A stretch of DNA of 64,000 bases from NCBI RefSeq assembly GCF_003481705.1, contig NZ_QULN01000005.1, positions 70,215 through 134,214 on the forward strand, read 5' to 3'. Positions 27,241-35,069 of this stretch are shown here, one piece after another. Made by a program: the position numbers and the translations under genes. How positions within the stretch are numbered: position 1 is the stretch's first letter; each line of letters opens with the position of its first letter. Origin of the DNA: Butyricicoccus sp. OM04-18BH (GTDB lineage: Bacteria > Bacillota > Clostridia > Oscillospirales > Butyricicoccaceae). Under the pieces are notes generated by a model. It saw only the letters and a program-made list of their open reading frames with translations, searched no databases and was not told where the DNA came from.

Positions 27241-27977
27241 ACCGCCGCCTCCCTTCTGTTCTGCCCTTTCAGATACCTTCTGATGCTGCCGAGATAGCTG
27301 CTGAGCACCGGATAGTCTCCGTCCAGCAGCAGCGCCGCGGCAACGATATAGTTTCTGTGACGCTCGATGAGGCGTGCGGATACGCCGCTCTCCTTCGCGA
27401 GCGCGCGGATCGGCAGCTCGTGCGTGCGCCGGAGCGAGGCAACGAGTACGCTGCTGCGGCTGAGAGCCGCCGCCGCCATGCCGCAGCCGCGGCGCGTTTT
27501 ATCTGATTTCGGTGAGCAGGACGCCAGATCATAAAACGAAAAGCCGTACTTTGCGAACTGCTCGTCCGCGCTCTCGATCTCCTCGGCGGCGCAGACCGTG
27601 CGCATCTCTCCGAGCTTCTCTACGACCGCGAGCTGCACGCCCGCGTCCGCCGCGTCCTCCTCTACCGTTCCGTCGAAGGTCTGCGGCGCAAGGCTGACCT
27701 CGGCATCGAACCGGTGCGATGCGCGGTAGTAGTCCGCCAGCCTGCGGCCGATGACGAGCGACGCATATGCGCCGAACGGGCCGCCTGCCGGGTCGTAGCC
27801 CTTGACGGCCTCGTAGAACGCCAGGAGCGCTACCGAGTATTCATCATCGCTCCTTGTCACCGTGTGACCGGCGTGCCGGGACGCCGTGCGCAGGATGAAG
27901 CCCTCGTGCGCTTCGATAAAGCGCTCGAGGAACGGTCCATCCTCCTTCGCACGGACTGCCTGACTGCTCGACTGCAT
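27225..27977 (-). CDS. sigI: RNA polymerase sigma factor SigI
   Basis: A 250-residue alternative sigma-70-type factor of the SigI group. Region 2 is around EGFILRTASRHAGHTVTRSDDEYSVALLAFYEAV-like sequence with GYDPAGGPFGAYASLVIGRRLADYYR. The C-terminal DNA-binding part has ALAKESGVSARLIERHRNYIVA. SigI controls heat or polysaccharide-responsive surface genes in bacilli and clostridia. I start at ATG 27977 because AAAGGAGG is directly upstream. It forms an operon with the RsgI-like gene and lies 97 bp downstream of the beta-helix/SLH gene on the same strand. Confidence 0.88.
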   Translation of the reverse strand: MQSSSQAVRAKEDGPFLERFIEAHEGFILRTASRHAGHTVTRSDDEYSVALLAFYEAVKGYDPAGGPFGAYASLVIGRRLADYYRASHRFDAEVSLAPQTFDGTVEEDAADAGVQLAVVEKLGEMRTVCAAEEIESADEQFAKYGFSFYDLASCSPKSDKTRRGCGMAAAALSRSSVLVASLRRTHELPIRALAKESGVSARLIERHRNYIVAAALLLDGDYPVLSSYLGSIRRYLKGQNRREAAVCAQS

Positions 27978-28033
27978 AAAAGCCGCCTCCTTTTGTTTTC
28001 TGCTTGTTTTCTGCAATCAGTCTACCGTCCGCC

Positions 28034-28060
28034 TGTGTTGAATCTGTGTTGAATGTGTTG
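28034..28060 (-). promoter_or_regulatory. Triple CAACACA direct repeat upstream of sigI
   Basis: Three copies of TGTGTTG on the plus strand (28034-28040, 28045-28051, 28054-28060), i.e. CAACACA reading toward sigI, with 11- and 9-nt periods. They lie 57-83 nt before the sigI ATG, where promoter or activator sites belong. SigI-type promoters are known to have C-rich/ACAC-like -35 elements, so autoregulation is conceivable. Confidence 0.35.
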
Positions 28061-28073
28061 CGTTTTTTGGAAT

Positions 28074-30401
28074 TTACAGCGCGGCAAACCGCTGGAGCAT
28101 GGCGGCACACTCCGCGCGCGTTGCGGTGTCCTGCGGCGCAAGGCGCGTCGCGCTCTTTCCGCTCAGAATGCCCTTCGCCACGCACCACTCGACCGCCTTT
28201 TCCGCGTAGGGCGAAATCGAAACCGCGTCCGTGTACGCGGACAGGTCGGCGCTCACGCTCGGCTCGCCGGCGTAACGGTAGAGCATCGCGGCGAGCTGCT
28301 CACGGGTGATGCTCGCGTTCGGCGCAGAACCATCGGATACGCCCTTGTTCTTTGCCCAGTTCATGCCCTTTTCATACCAAACCGTGCCGCCATCTGTCGA
28401 TTCACCTGCATAACGCGCCAATACGGTCATCAGCATTCCGCAGCTCATGTTCCCGTTCGGGGAGAACGCCGTGGTGCTCGTGCCGTTCATCAGCTTGTTT
28501 TCGCTCACGTACTTGACCGCGTCCGCGAACCAGCTGGTCTGCGGAACGTCACCGAAGCCGGAAACGCCGCCCGGCTGTGCGCCGCCGTTCTGATTCTGAC
28601 CGGGCGCAAAGCTGCCGCCGTCAGAGCTTGAAGTGCCGAGCTTTGCGGTCGCGGTTCCGACCGAGGCGCCGTCCACGAGCACGGTATAGGTTTCGCCCTC
28701 CTTGATGTCAGCCGAGGAAAAGATCACGCTGCTCATCGAGCCAAGTGCCGTCGCAGTGTAGAGCGTCTTGCCCGAAGCGTCCTGCACGGTGATGACGCTC
28801 CCCTCCTTGATGCCGAGGGCGCTCTCGCGGTTCGCCGACTGACCCTTGCCGCCAGTCCAGCCGTTTTTATCGCCGGACGGCTTCTCCGGGCGCGTGCCGC
28901 TCTGCTGACCGTCCGGCGGCGTCATGGTGCTGCCGTCAGTCTTGTCCGGGCGCGTCATGCCCTGACCGCCGCCCATACCGCCGTGACCGCCCGAGGGCGA
29001 GGTTTCACCGACCGCGACATACGCCTGCGTGCCTGCGCCCGGCTCCATGCCCGCGCCGAACAGCGTGCCGCCCGAGAGGGTGAACGTGCCGTCATAGTCG
29101 ATTGCCGCGTCCATCATCGCGTCCGCGCCGTAAACCTCGACCTTGCCGCCCGTCATAGTGATGTCGTTGTTCGAGTCCAGGCCGTCCGAGCCGGCGTCAA
29201 TATAAAGGTCGCCGCCTGCGATATTGATGGCGTATTTGTCGCTGCGCTCGCCGAGATCGCTATTGGCGGCGTTCACGCCGTCGTCCGACGCCGCAACGTC
29301 GATGTCGCCGCTGTAAACGCTGACGGTCGTGCCCTCAAGGCCCTCGTAACTGGCGGTGATGTCGATCTTCGGGTTCGAGGTCGAGGACGAGCCCTGCACG
29401 CCGACCACGAGGTCATTGTCCGCGTGCACCGCGTCGTCGCCTGAGGCGAGCGTCAGCGTACCGCCCGAAACGGTCACATCGTTCGCGTGCAGCGCATCGT
29501 CTGCGCTGTCTACGTTCACCGTGCCGCCCGAAACGGTCAGCGTCTTTCCGGCCTTGAGGCCCTTGCAGGAGGCGGAATCGTCGATCAGGGCAGTCGTGTG
29601 TCCGCCGTTCGCGGTCACGGCAAACGTGCCGCCCGAGATCGTCAGGTCGCCGTCCGCCTGCACGCCGTCATTCGCCGCCGTCAGGGTCATCGTGCCGCCC
29701 GAAACCGTGACGTTGCCGAGCGAGGTGGTATCCGGATTTTCGGCATCGTCTGTGTCCGGGGAAGCCTTGACGGCGTCGCCGCCTGCTGTGATGTTCACCC
29801 GGCCGCCCTTGATGGTCAGCTCGTCATCGCAGGACAGGCCGTCGTCCGCCGCCTCGATATTCAGCGTCAGCTCATCGACCGTAATGACCGCGTCGGACGC
29901 GCCCTTGATGCCGTTTTTCGTGTTGCCGCAGGCGGTCAGCGTGCCGGTGCCGCTGAGCAAGAGCGACGCGCCGCTCTTGACCTTGACCGCCGCGTTCTCG
30001 TCGTTCGCGCCCGCGGTATCGGCTACCGTGTTCTCGCTGCCTGCCGCCGCAATGAGCGCCGCCTCGGCGGTCTTGTTCAGCGTGATCGCCGCGCTGTCCG
30101 CATTCGTCAGCGTCAGCCCGTTCAGCACGAGCGTAACGCCCGTGACGCCCTTTTTGACCGTGATCGAGCCGTCGTCGCAGTCGCCGGAGAACACATAGGT
30201 GCCCGCCGCCGTGATGGAGACGTCCGTACCCTCGATCTCATAGCCGCTGTATGCGCCGTCCGCCGTCACAGCGGAGTCGGTGAAGCTGATGAGGGTCGCG
30301 TTCGAGGAGGTATAGGCGGATGATACCGCACACGCCGAGGTCGGCAGCATGCCCGCCGCGAGCGCCGAGGCCAGCAGCGCCGCGAGTAATTTCTTTTTCA
30401 T
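28074..30401 (-). CDS. Secreted beta-helix carbohydrate-binding-like protein with three SLH domains
   Basis: A 775-residue exported protein. The signal peptide (residues 1-24) starts MKKKLLAALLASALAAGM. Residues about 30-450 carry many short repeats of the type VTVSGGTMTL / LTISGGTFAV / VNVDSADDALHANDVTVSGG, as in the Cthe_2159-type (PF14262, polygalacturonate/cellulose-binding) parallel beta-helix family. A Gly/Met/Pro-rich linker (GGHGGMGGGQG) and a small domain lead to three C-terminal SLH repeats (about 580-775; YVSENKLMNGTSTTAFSPN, WAKNKGVSDGSAPNASITRE, CVAKGILSGKSATRLAPQ). The protein should sit on the cell wall. The ribosome site is weak. Genes of this family often accompany VTC and DUF4956 genes, as here. 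Confidence 0.85.
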   Translation of the reverse strand: MKKKLLAALLASALAAGMLPTSACAVSSAYTSSNATLISFTDSAVTADGAYSGYEIEGTDVSITAAGTYVFSGDCDDGSITVKKGVTGVTLVLNGLTLTNADSAAITLNKTAEAALIAAAGSENTVADTAGANDENAAVKVKSGASLLLSGTGTLTACGNTKNGIKGASDAVITVDELTLNIEAADDGLSCDDELTIKGGRVNITAGGDAVKASPDTDDAENPDTTSLGNVTVSGGTMTLTAANDGVQADGDLTISGGTFAVTANGGHTTALIDDSASCKGLKAGKTLTVSGGTVNVDSADDALHANDVTVSGGTLTLASGDDAVHADNDLVVGVQGSSSTSNPKIDITASYEGLEGTTVSVYSGDIDVAASDDGVNAANSDLGERSDKYAINIAGGDLYIDAGSDGLDSNNDITMTGGKVEVYGADAMMDAAIDYDGTFTLSGGTLFGAGMEPGAGTQAYVAVGETSPSGGHGGMGGGQGMTRPDKTDGSTMTPPDGQQSGTRPEKPSGDKNGWTGGKGQSANRESALGIKEGSVITVQDASGKTLYTATALGSMSSVIFSSADIKEGETYTVLVDGASVGTATAKLGTSSSDGGSFAPGQNQNGGAQPGGVSGFGDVPQTSWFADAVKYVSENKLMNGTSTTAFSPNGNMSCGMLMTVLARYAGESTDGGTVWYEKGMNWAKNKGVSDGSAPNASITREQLAAMLYRYAGEPSVSADLSAYTDAVSISPYAEKAVEWCVAKGILSGKSATRLAPQDTATRAECAAMLQRFAAL

Positions 30402-30482
30402 ATCAGTCAGAATCTTTCTTAAATTCAAAATAGCATAAATGTGAAACAATTTGTCGATGAAGTCGCTCATCAAGCGCATTCA

Positions 30483-30667
30483 GCACTCGCGCGTCAGCGC
30501 GCATTTAACAGGCTTTGCTTCGCAAAGCCATCCAAACCGGGGGCGTGTACCTCGGTTTGGATACTTCTGGAGGGAGAAAGTTTCCGCATGGGAACTTTCG
30601 GACGACTCGTGTTCTGCGTTCGTCAGAACACAGCTTGTCGGGGAAAACGAAGTTTTTCCGACAGGCT
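30483..30667 (-). repeat. Family B multi-hairpin cassette, copy B1
   Basis: About 185 bp of consecutive stem-loops, read on the minus strand starting directly at the stop codon of the DUF4956 gene. Stem I is gtcggaaaaac/gttttccccgac, II tgtgttctg/cagaacaca-like, III gaaagttcc/ggaaactttc, IV atccaaaccg/cggtttggat around aggtacacgccccc, V ggctttgc/gcaaagcc, VI gcgcgc/gcgcgc-like. It is homologous to segments at 33340-33525, 43841-44022 and 57575-57725. Confidence 0.85.
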
Positions 30668-31344
30668 CAGAGCGCTTCCTTCGCCTGCGGCACCTTGCCG
30701 CAAACGATGTCCAGGTTGCCGTTGCGGCAGCGGATGGCGTCAATGAGCTGCTTTTCGATGTCGGCGGAAACGAGGGTGATGTGGTAGTGGAGGTTATACA
30801 GACTGCCCATGCCGGTGGTGCGGACCGAAATCAGCTCAGCCGAACGGGTATACTCCGCGAACAGGTCCTCAAACAGACCGGTGTAGTCCAGATTTTCCGG
30901 GATGGTGATCTTGGGCTCCTTCTCCTCCTCCGGCCTGCGGCCGAAGGACAGCGCCGCGTAGACGAGCAGCAGCAGGCACATCGCAGCGCCGGTCACGACC
31001 GCGATGCCGATGTAGCCCATGCCGGTCGCGAGACCAAGCGTCATGGCGAGGAAGATGCAGGTGATGTCGCGCGCCGAGCCGGGTGCGGAGCGGAAGCGGA
31101 CGAGGCCGAACGCGCCGGACACCGCAACGCCTGCGCCGAGGTTGCCGTTGACGAGCAGGATGATGACCTGCACCATCGCGGGCAGCAGCGCGAGCGTCAC
31201 CGCCATGGACTGCGTGCAGGTGTTTTTATACATATATACCGCCGCCACGAGCACGCCGAGCGCCAGCGCCGCGATCAGGCAGACGGTGAACGAGGCGGCC
31301 GTGATGCCGGCGGTCAGAACCGAACCAAATAAAGTCTCAAGCAC
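30667..31344 (-). CDS. DUF4956 membrane protein
   Basis: A 225-residue membrane protein with about four helices in the first 130 residues (VLTAGITAASFTVCLIAALALG, SMAVTLALLPAMVQVIILLV, GLATGMGYIGIAVVTGAA). The family hallmark GLVRFRSAPGSARDITCIFLAM lies between, and a cytoplasmic C-terminal domain of about 95 residues follows. I choose GTG 31344 because AAAGGAG precedes it and upstream in-frame codons lie inside the VTC gene. It overlaps that gene by 8 bp. DUF4956 proteins habitually pair with VTC-domain polymerases; function is unknown. Confidence 0.87.
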   Translation of the reverse strand: MLETLFGSVLTAGITAASFTVCLIAALALGVLVAAVYMYKNTCTQSMAVTLALLPAMVQVIILLVNGNLGAGVAVSGAFGLVRFRSAPGSARDITCIFLAMTLGLATGMGYIGIAVVTGAAMCLLLLVYAALSFGRRPEEEKEPKITIPENLDYTGLFEDLFAEYTRSAELISVRTTGMGSLYNLHYHITLVSADIEKQLIDAIRCRNGNLDIVCGKVPQAKEAL

Positions 31345-32071
31345 AGTAGATTTCTCCTTTTTCGTTAAATCGGATGGTTTTTTCTTCGCGCTGCATGGTC
31401 TGATAGGCCGCGCCGTATTTGGAAAAGTGGCTCGGGAACACACCTGCGTCCGAGAGCGCACGGGCGAGCCAGACCGGCACCGCGCCGGGGATCTTGATCT
31501 CCATGAGGCGCACGCTCGGGTCGAGCAGCAGTCTGCCGCGCGTGCCGTGCGCAAGGTCTAAATCGTCCGTTCGCCAGCGGATGCCCGAGTCGAACGTGAC
31601 GCGCAGGTCGGGCTGTTCGCGGTCGAACACCGCAAGCCGGTCGTAAAAGATGCACATCGCCGGGCGAATTCCCTCGTAAAACCGGCAGAACCAGTCGATT
31701 TCGTCCGAGATCTGCGTCTTTTCTGGCGCCGGTGCGCCGTCCAGATAATCCACAGCCTGTTGATAATTCATGCCGATGCGGCGCTTGTAGACCACATGGT
31801 CGTACTTCTTCTTGATCTCGACGAAGGCCTCCGTGTCCGCGTGCGGCGTGCGGTAGGTGCGCAGCCGCAGCTTTTCCTTGTATGCCGGGCGGTCGAGCGA
31901 ACGGCGGATGAGCCGGAAATCCGGCGTATCATAATAGATGTTGCTGATGGTGGACTCGGAAAAGCGGTCGCGCTCCATGCGCGGAGCGAACACCTTCGCG
32001 AGCCGGTCGTACTGCTCCTGCGTTACGAGGTATTTCTTCTCGTAGCGGCGAAACACGGTCTGGTATCCCAT
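31337..32071 (-). CDS. VTC-domain protein, polyphosphate polymerase-like
   Basis: A 244-residue protein with the tunnel-fold VTC domain. It begins FRRYEKKYLVTQEQYDRL (the basic EKKY entry motif) and continues with SNIYYDTPDFRLIRRSLD, YKEKLRLRTY, EAFVEIKKKYDHVVYKRR and a C-terminal LLLDPSVRLMEIKIPGAVP. These conserved Arg/Lys/Glu residues line the polyphosphate-synthesis or triphosphate tunnel in the family. No membrane segment is present; the DUF4956 partner may provide it. ATG 32071 has AAAGGAG upstream. The start lies 37 nt downstream of repeat A3. Confidence 0.87.
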   Translation of the reverse strand: MGYQTVFRRYEKKYLVTQEQYDRLAKVFAPRMERDRFSESTISNIYYDTPDFRLIRRSLDRPAYKEKLRLRTYRTPHADTEAFVEIKKKYDHVVYKRRIGMNYQQAVDYLDGAPAPEKTQISDEIDWFCRFYEGIRPAMCIFYDRLAVFDREQPDLRVTFDSGIRWRTDDLDLAHGTRGRLLLDPSVRLMEIKIPGAVPVWLARALSDAGVFPSHFSKYGAAYQTMQREEKTIRFNEKGEIYCA

Positions 32072-32107
32072 AAGGCAAAACTCCTTTGCTGTTTTCTTTT
32101 GCTTCTG

Positions 32108-32273
32108 TAAGGCAATACCGCATAATTGGACAAGAGCGATTTGCGAGTAAATTTTGGGCTCTGATAAGGCGCGGTTTTGCAGCAATACTTTCGTATTGCA
32201 AGAAATCGCAACGCAATCAGGGTGAAAAATTTCCGCAAAGCGCCGCAGCTTTAATTATGCGGTGTTGCCTTAA
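32108..32273 (-). repeat. Family A MITE-like repeat, copy A3
   Basis: 166 bp, TAAGGCAATACC..GGTGTTGCCTTA, so the ends are perfect to within one base and finish in TA. It is the most diverged of the three copies. Its internal hairpin is gcaatac/gtattgc where A1 and A2 have ggtaatac/gtattacc, a compensatory change. It lies 37 nt before the VTC start codon in the same orientation relative to the minus-strand gene as A1 and A2. Confidence 0.85.
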
Positions 32274-32410
32274 GCTAATGCGGAGAGCAGACCCGTTTTT
32301 TCGGTGGTATCACACAAGGCTCACGCTTTTTACACGGATTTTACATAAACCGGCACCGCCCCCGGTGTTCAGCGGACAAAAAAATATGCGGAATGCACGA
32401 AAGAAGGGTT

Positions 32411-32509
32411 TGCATTCCGCCGGTTTTATGATATAATGTATATGTGCATGAGATTTGTTGAGCGAGCACATACCGGGGACTCAGTATCGGTATGTGCTTT
32501 TTTATTTTT
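32411..32509 (+). promoter_or_regulatory. Promoter and terminator-containing leader of the GDPD gene (putative GlpP-type attenuator)
   Basis: -35 TTGCAT (32411-32416), 16 nt, -10 TATAAT (32433-32438). The leader has GAGATTTG (32451-32458) and then a strong terminator, AGCACATACCG (32466-32476) pairing with CGGTATGTGCT (32489-32499) before a U-rich tract, all ahead of the ribosome site at 32514. A terminator between promoter and gene implies antitermination. In B. subtilis the glpTQ phosphodiesterase operon is controlled this way by GlpP. An inverted repeat gcggaatgca/tgcattccgc also spans the -35. Confidence 0.7.
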
Positions 32510-32528
32510 ATGAAAGAGGCGAACGAAT

Positions 32529-33278
32529 ATGAAAAAGGTCATGCTGCTCGCGCACCGCGGTTTCTCGGGCAAATACCCGGAGAACAGCCCGCTCGCATTC
32601 CACAAGGCGGTCGAGGAGACCGGTGCAGACGGCTTTGAGAGCGACGTTCATATCACGAAGGACGGCAAGCTCATTATTTTCCATGATGCTTCGGTCGAGC
32701 GCACCTCGAACGGCACCGGCTTCATCAAGGACCATACCTACGAGGAGATGCTCGAGCTGGACATCGGCTCCTGGAAGTCCCCCGAATTCGCAGGACAGCA
32801 CATCTGGACGTTTGACCAGCTGCTCGATTTCTGCGACGAGACCAATATGCTGCTCAATATGGAGCTGAAGAACTACGAGGTATTCTACGAGGGTCTGGAG
32901 CAGCGCGTCATCGACGCCATCTCCGCGCACAAGATGCAGGACCGCGTATTCGTCTCCTCCTTCAACCATATTTCCATGCAGAAGTTCAAGGAGCTCTGCC
33001 CGGACATCAAGACCGGCCTGCTCTACGACAAGCCGTACCTCGACATCGACAAGTACATCGAGCGCTCCAACGCGGACAATATGCACCCGCGCTATATGCT
33101 GCTCCAGTATCAGCCGGAGCTGGTTGACCTGTACCACAGCCGCGGCATGAAGGTCAACACCTGGACGGTAAACGACGAGGAAAATATGCGCGATATGATC
33201 CACCGCGGCGTTGACGCCATCATTTCCAACCACGCAGATGTACTCTGCCGCGTCGCAGCCGAGGAAGGCGTTCACTAA
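32529..33278 (+). CDS. Glycerophosphodiester phosphodiesterase
   Basis: A 249-residue TIM-barrel enzyme that hydrolyses deacylated phospholipids (glycerophosphodiesters) to glycerol 3-phosphate and an alcohol. It begins LLAHRGFSGKYPENSP (catalytic HRG and the PEN motif) and continues GFESDVHITKDGKLIIFHD (metal ligands Glu/Asp and second catalytic His). There is no signal peptide, so it acts on imported substrate. It is monocistronic, with a leader terminator suggesting G3P-dependent antitermination, and it ends at an intrinsic terminator. Confidence 0.95.
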   Translation: MKKVMLLAHRGFSGKYPENSPLAFHKAVEETGADGFESDVHITKDGKLIIFHDASVERTSNGTGFIKDHTYEEMLELDIGSWKSPEFAGQHIWTFDQLLDFCDETNMLLNMELKNYEVFYEGLEQRVIDAISAHKMQDRVFVSSFNHISMQKFKELCPDIKTGLLYDKPYLDIDKYIERSNADNMHPRYMLLQYQPELVDLYHSRGMKVNTWTVNDEENMRDMIHRGVDAIISNHADVLCRVAAEEGVH

Positions 33279-33306
33279 GACAACCTCTCTCATTCTCTTT
33301 TTCTCG

Positions 33307-33339
33307 AACGGTCTGCTCTTATATGGGCAGGCCGTTTGA
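33307..33339 (+). terminator. Intrinsic terminator of the GDPD gene
   Basis: AACGGTCTGCTC pairs with GGGCAGGCCGTT around TTATAT, followed by a short T-containing stretch. It lies directly beside repeat copy B2. Confidence 0.75.
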
Positions 33340-33525
33340 TATTGCCGAAAAACAAAGTTTTTCCGGCAGTATGTGTTCTGACTTCGCAGAACACGGACGT
33401 CCGAAAGTTCCCATGCGGAAACTTTCTCCCTCTCAGTGTAAAAAAACCGAGGTACACGCCCCCGGTTTTTTTGGCTTTGCTTCGCAAAGCCTGTTTTATG
33501 CGCGCTGCCGCGCGAGTGATGTTTT
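33340..33525 (+). repeat. Family B multi-hairpin cassette, copy B2
   Basis: Six consecutive stem-loops in the same order as B1. I is gccgaaaaac/gtttttccggc, II gtgttctg/cagaacac, III gaaagttcc/ggaaactttc, IV aaaaaaaccg/cggttttttt around aggtacacgccccc, V ggctttgc/gcaaagcc, VI gcgcgc/gcgcga. Stem IV differs from B1 on both arms, keeping pairing. Confidence 0.85.
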
Positions 33526-33567
33526 CGCAGCAGCAGCGTTATTGGCAAATTACATCATAATACAGAT

Positions 33568-33599
33568 GAAAAGAGCGCAGACTTTTGTCCGCGCTCTTT
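33568..33599. terminator. Intrinsic terminator after the first MgtC gene
   Basis: AAAGAGCGC(A)GA pairs with TCCGCGCTCTTT around acttttg, serving the minus-strand mgtC genes, whose last stop is at 33620. Confidence 0.8.
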
Positions 33600-33619
33600 G
33601 GCTTTTCTCCTAGTTCCTG

Positions 33620-34312
33620 TTAAATTTCCTCTACCGACACTACGCCTTCAATGCGCTGAATTTTCTGAATGAGCTCCTCCGTGCGGCAGCCCTTTTTCAG
33701 GTGCAGCGCGAAGATGGCGCAGGCGTTGTGCTCCTCGCTGCCTGCCGAGCGCGTGATCTCCATGTTCGAGATGCTCAGGCGGTTCTGGCGCAGGAGCTGA
33801 AGCACGTTCTCCAGGCAGTCCTTGTCCGAATACTCCATGTACAGGTTGATCTCAGGCACATTATCCAGAATGCGGTACTCGAGGCGCGAGAACACCAGCT
33901 CGGCCAGGAGCACGAGCACGCTTACCGCGATGCCGCCCTCATAGAAGCCGCCGCCGATCGCCAGACCGACGATCGCGCTCGTCCAGAGACCGGCCGCCGT
34001 GGTCAGTCCCTTGACGCGCTGACGGCGCGTCACAATGATCGTACCGGCGCCGATGAAACCGATACCGGCAACGACCTGCGCGCCGAGACGGGCCATATCG
34101 GTGAAATAGTGCATATTCAGATACAGATACTGACTGGTCATCGTGGTGAGCGATGCGCCGAGGCAGATGAGGATATGCGTGCGGAAACCGGCGGGACGGC
34201 GCTTGAACGCGCGCTCCAGACCGATCATGCCGCCGCACAGCACGGCGAGACAAAGACGCACCGTGACCGATAGCATGGTAATATCGCGGACTCCGTTAAA
34301 AATCGAAAGCAT
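33620..34312 (-). CDS. MgtC/SapB-family membrane protein (distal copy)
   Basis: A 230-residue protein. Five membrane helices occupy residues about 10-150 and include the family signature GGMIGLERAFKRRPAGFRTHILICLGASL and GIGFIGAGTIIV..VKGLTTAAGLW. A C-terminal ACT-like cytoplasmic domain of about 80 residues follows. MgtC proteins are linked to magnesium homeostasis and, in pathogens, to survival at low Mg2+. It lies 14 bp downstream of a paralogue sharing the same segments, so the two form a tandem pair. Confidence 0.92.
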   Translation of the reverse strand: MLSIFNGVRDITMLSVTVRLCLAVLCGGMIGLERAFKRRPAGFRTHILICLGASLTTMTSQYLYLNMHYFTDMARLGAQVVAGIGFIGAGTIIVTRRQRVKGLTTAAGLWTSAIVGLAIGGGFYEGGIAVSVLVLLAELVFSRLEYRILDNVPEINLYMEYSDKDCLENVLQLLRQNRLSISNMEITRSAGSEEHNACAIFALHLKKGCRTEELIQKIQRIEGVVSVEEI

Positions 34313-34326
34313 TTCGTCCCCCCCTT

Positions 34327-35052
34327 TCAGACTTCGTCGATCGTGTATACGCTGTCCAGCGCGGCGATCGCCGTGAGGACCTGCGTATGCGGCTGCTTCT
34401 GCTGCAGCCGGATGGCAAATACCGCGTTCGGATTGATCGAGCGCTCGGTGCGGCCGCGGTTGATGTCCACGTCGCAGATGCGCGCGCCCTGTGATTTGAT
34501 GCGGCTGATGATCGAGCCGAGGTCATCCAGAGAGCGGAATTCTACATAAATGTTGATAAAGCGCGCTTTCTCGACCAGATAATTCTCAAATGCCGGGAGA
34601 AAACGCATACACAGGAAGATGAGCACCGTGCACAGCACGACGCATTCATAAAAGCCTGCGCCGATGGCGAGACCCATGCAGGCCGACGCCCACAGGCCCG
34701 CCGCCGTAGTCAGGCCCTTGACCTCCTGCCGTCCGGTGACGAGGATGGTGCCCGCGCCGAGAAAGCCGATGCCGTTGATGACCTGCGCGCCGAAGCGCGA
34801 AACGTCGGTCTTCATGCCAAGCTCTACCGCAATGTCCTTCCACGGTCCCATGACCATCGCAAACTCATACTGGCTGAGCAGCATGGTCAGCGCCGCGCCC
34901 AGACACACGAGCATATATGTTCGGAAACCGGCAGGCCGGCGTTTTCGCCCTCGCTCCAGACCGATCATGCCGCCGCACACCATGGCGAGTATAAGTCGGA
35001 ACATCACCGACACAAAATTCATTTCACGCAGATATGGAATTACTCCGTTCAC
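34327..35052 (-). CDS. MgtC/SapB-family membrane protein (proximal copy)
   Basis: A 241-residue paralogue of the following gene, with CGGMIGLERGRKRRPAGFRTY, GIGFLGAGTILVTGRQEVKGL and the same C-terminal ACT-like domain. It has an extra stretch in the periplasmic loop (MVMGPWKDIAVELGMKTD). I choose GTG 35052 because GTGAGGCGG precedes it and the N-terminus then matches the paralogue in length; ATG 35022 (MNFVSV) or the far upstream ATG at 35148 are alternatives. The leader holds an attenuator-like hairpin. Confidence 0.88.
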   Translation of the reverse strand: MNGVIPYLREMNFVSVMFRLILAMVCGGMIGLERGRKRRPAGFRTYMLVCLGAALTMLLSQYEFAMVMGPWKDIAVELGMKTDVSRFGAQVINGIGFLGAGTILVTGRQEVKGLTTAAGLWASACMGLAIGAGFYECVVLCTVLIFLCMRFLPAFENYLVEKARFINIYVEFRSLDDLGSIISRIKSQGARICDVDINRGRTERSINPNAVFAIRLQQKQPHTQVLTAIAALDSVYTIDEV

Positions 35053-35069
35053 TGACGTCCGCCTCACTT

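Noticed and set aside
28074..30401. Adhesin with frameshift because of the repetitive sequence
   Set aside because: The reading frame is continuous through all repeats and ends in three intact SLH domains.
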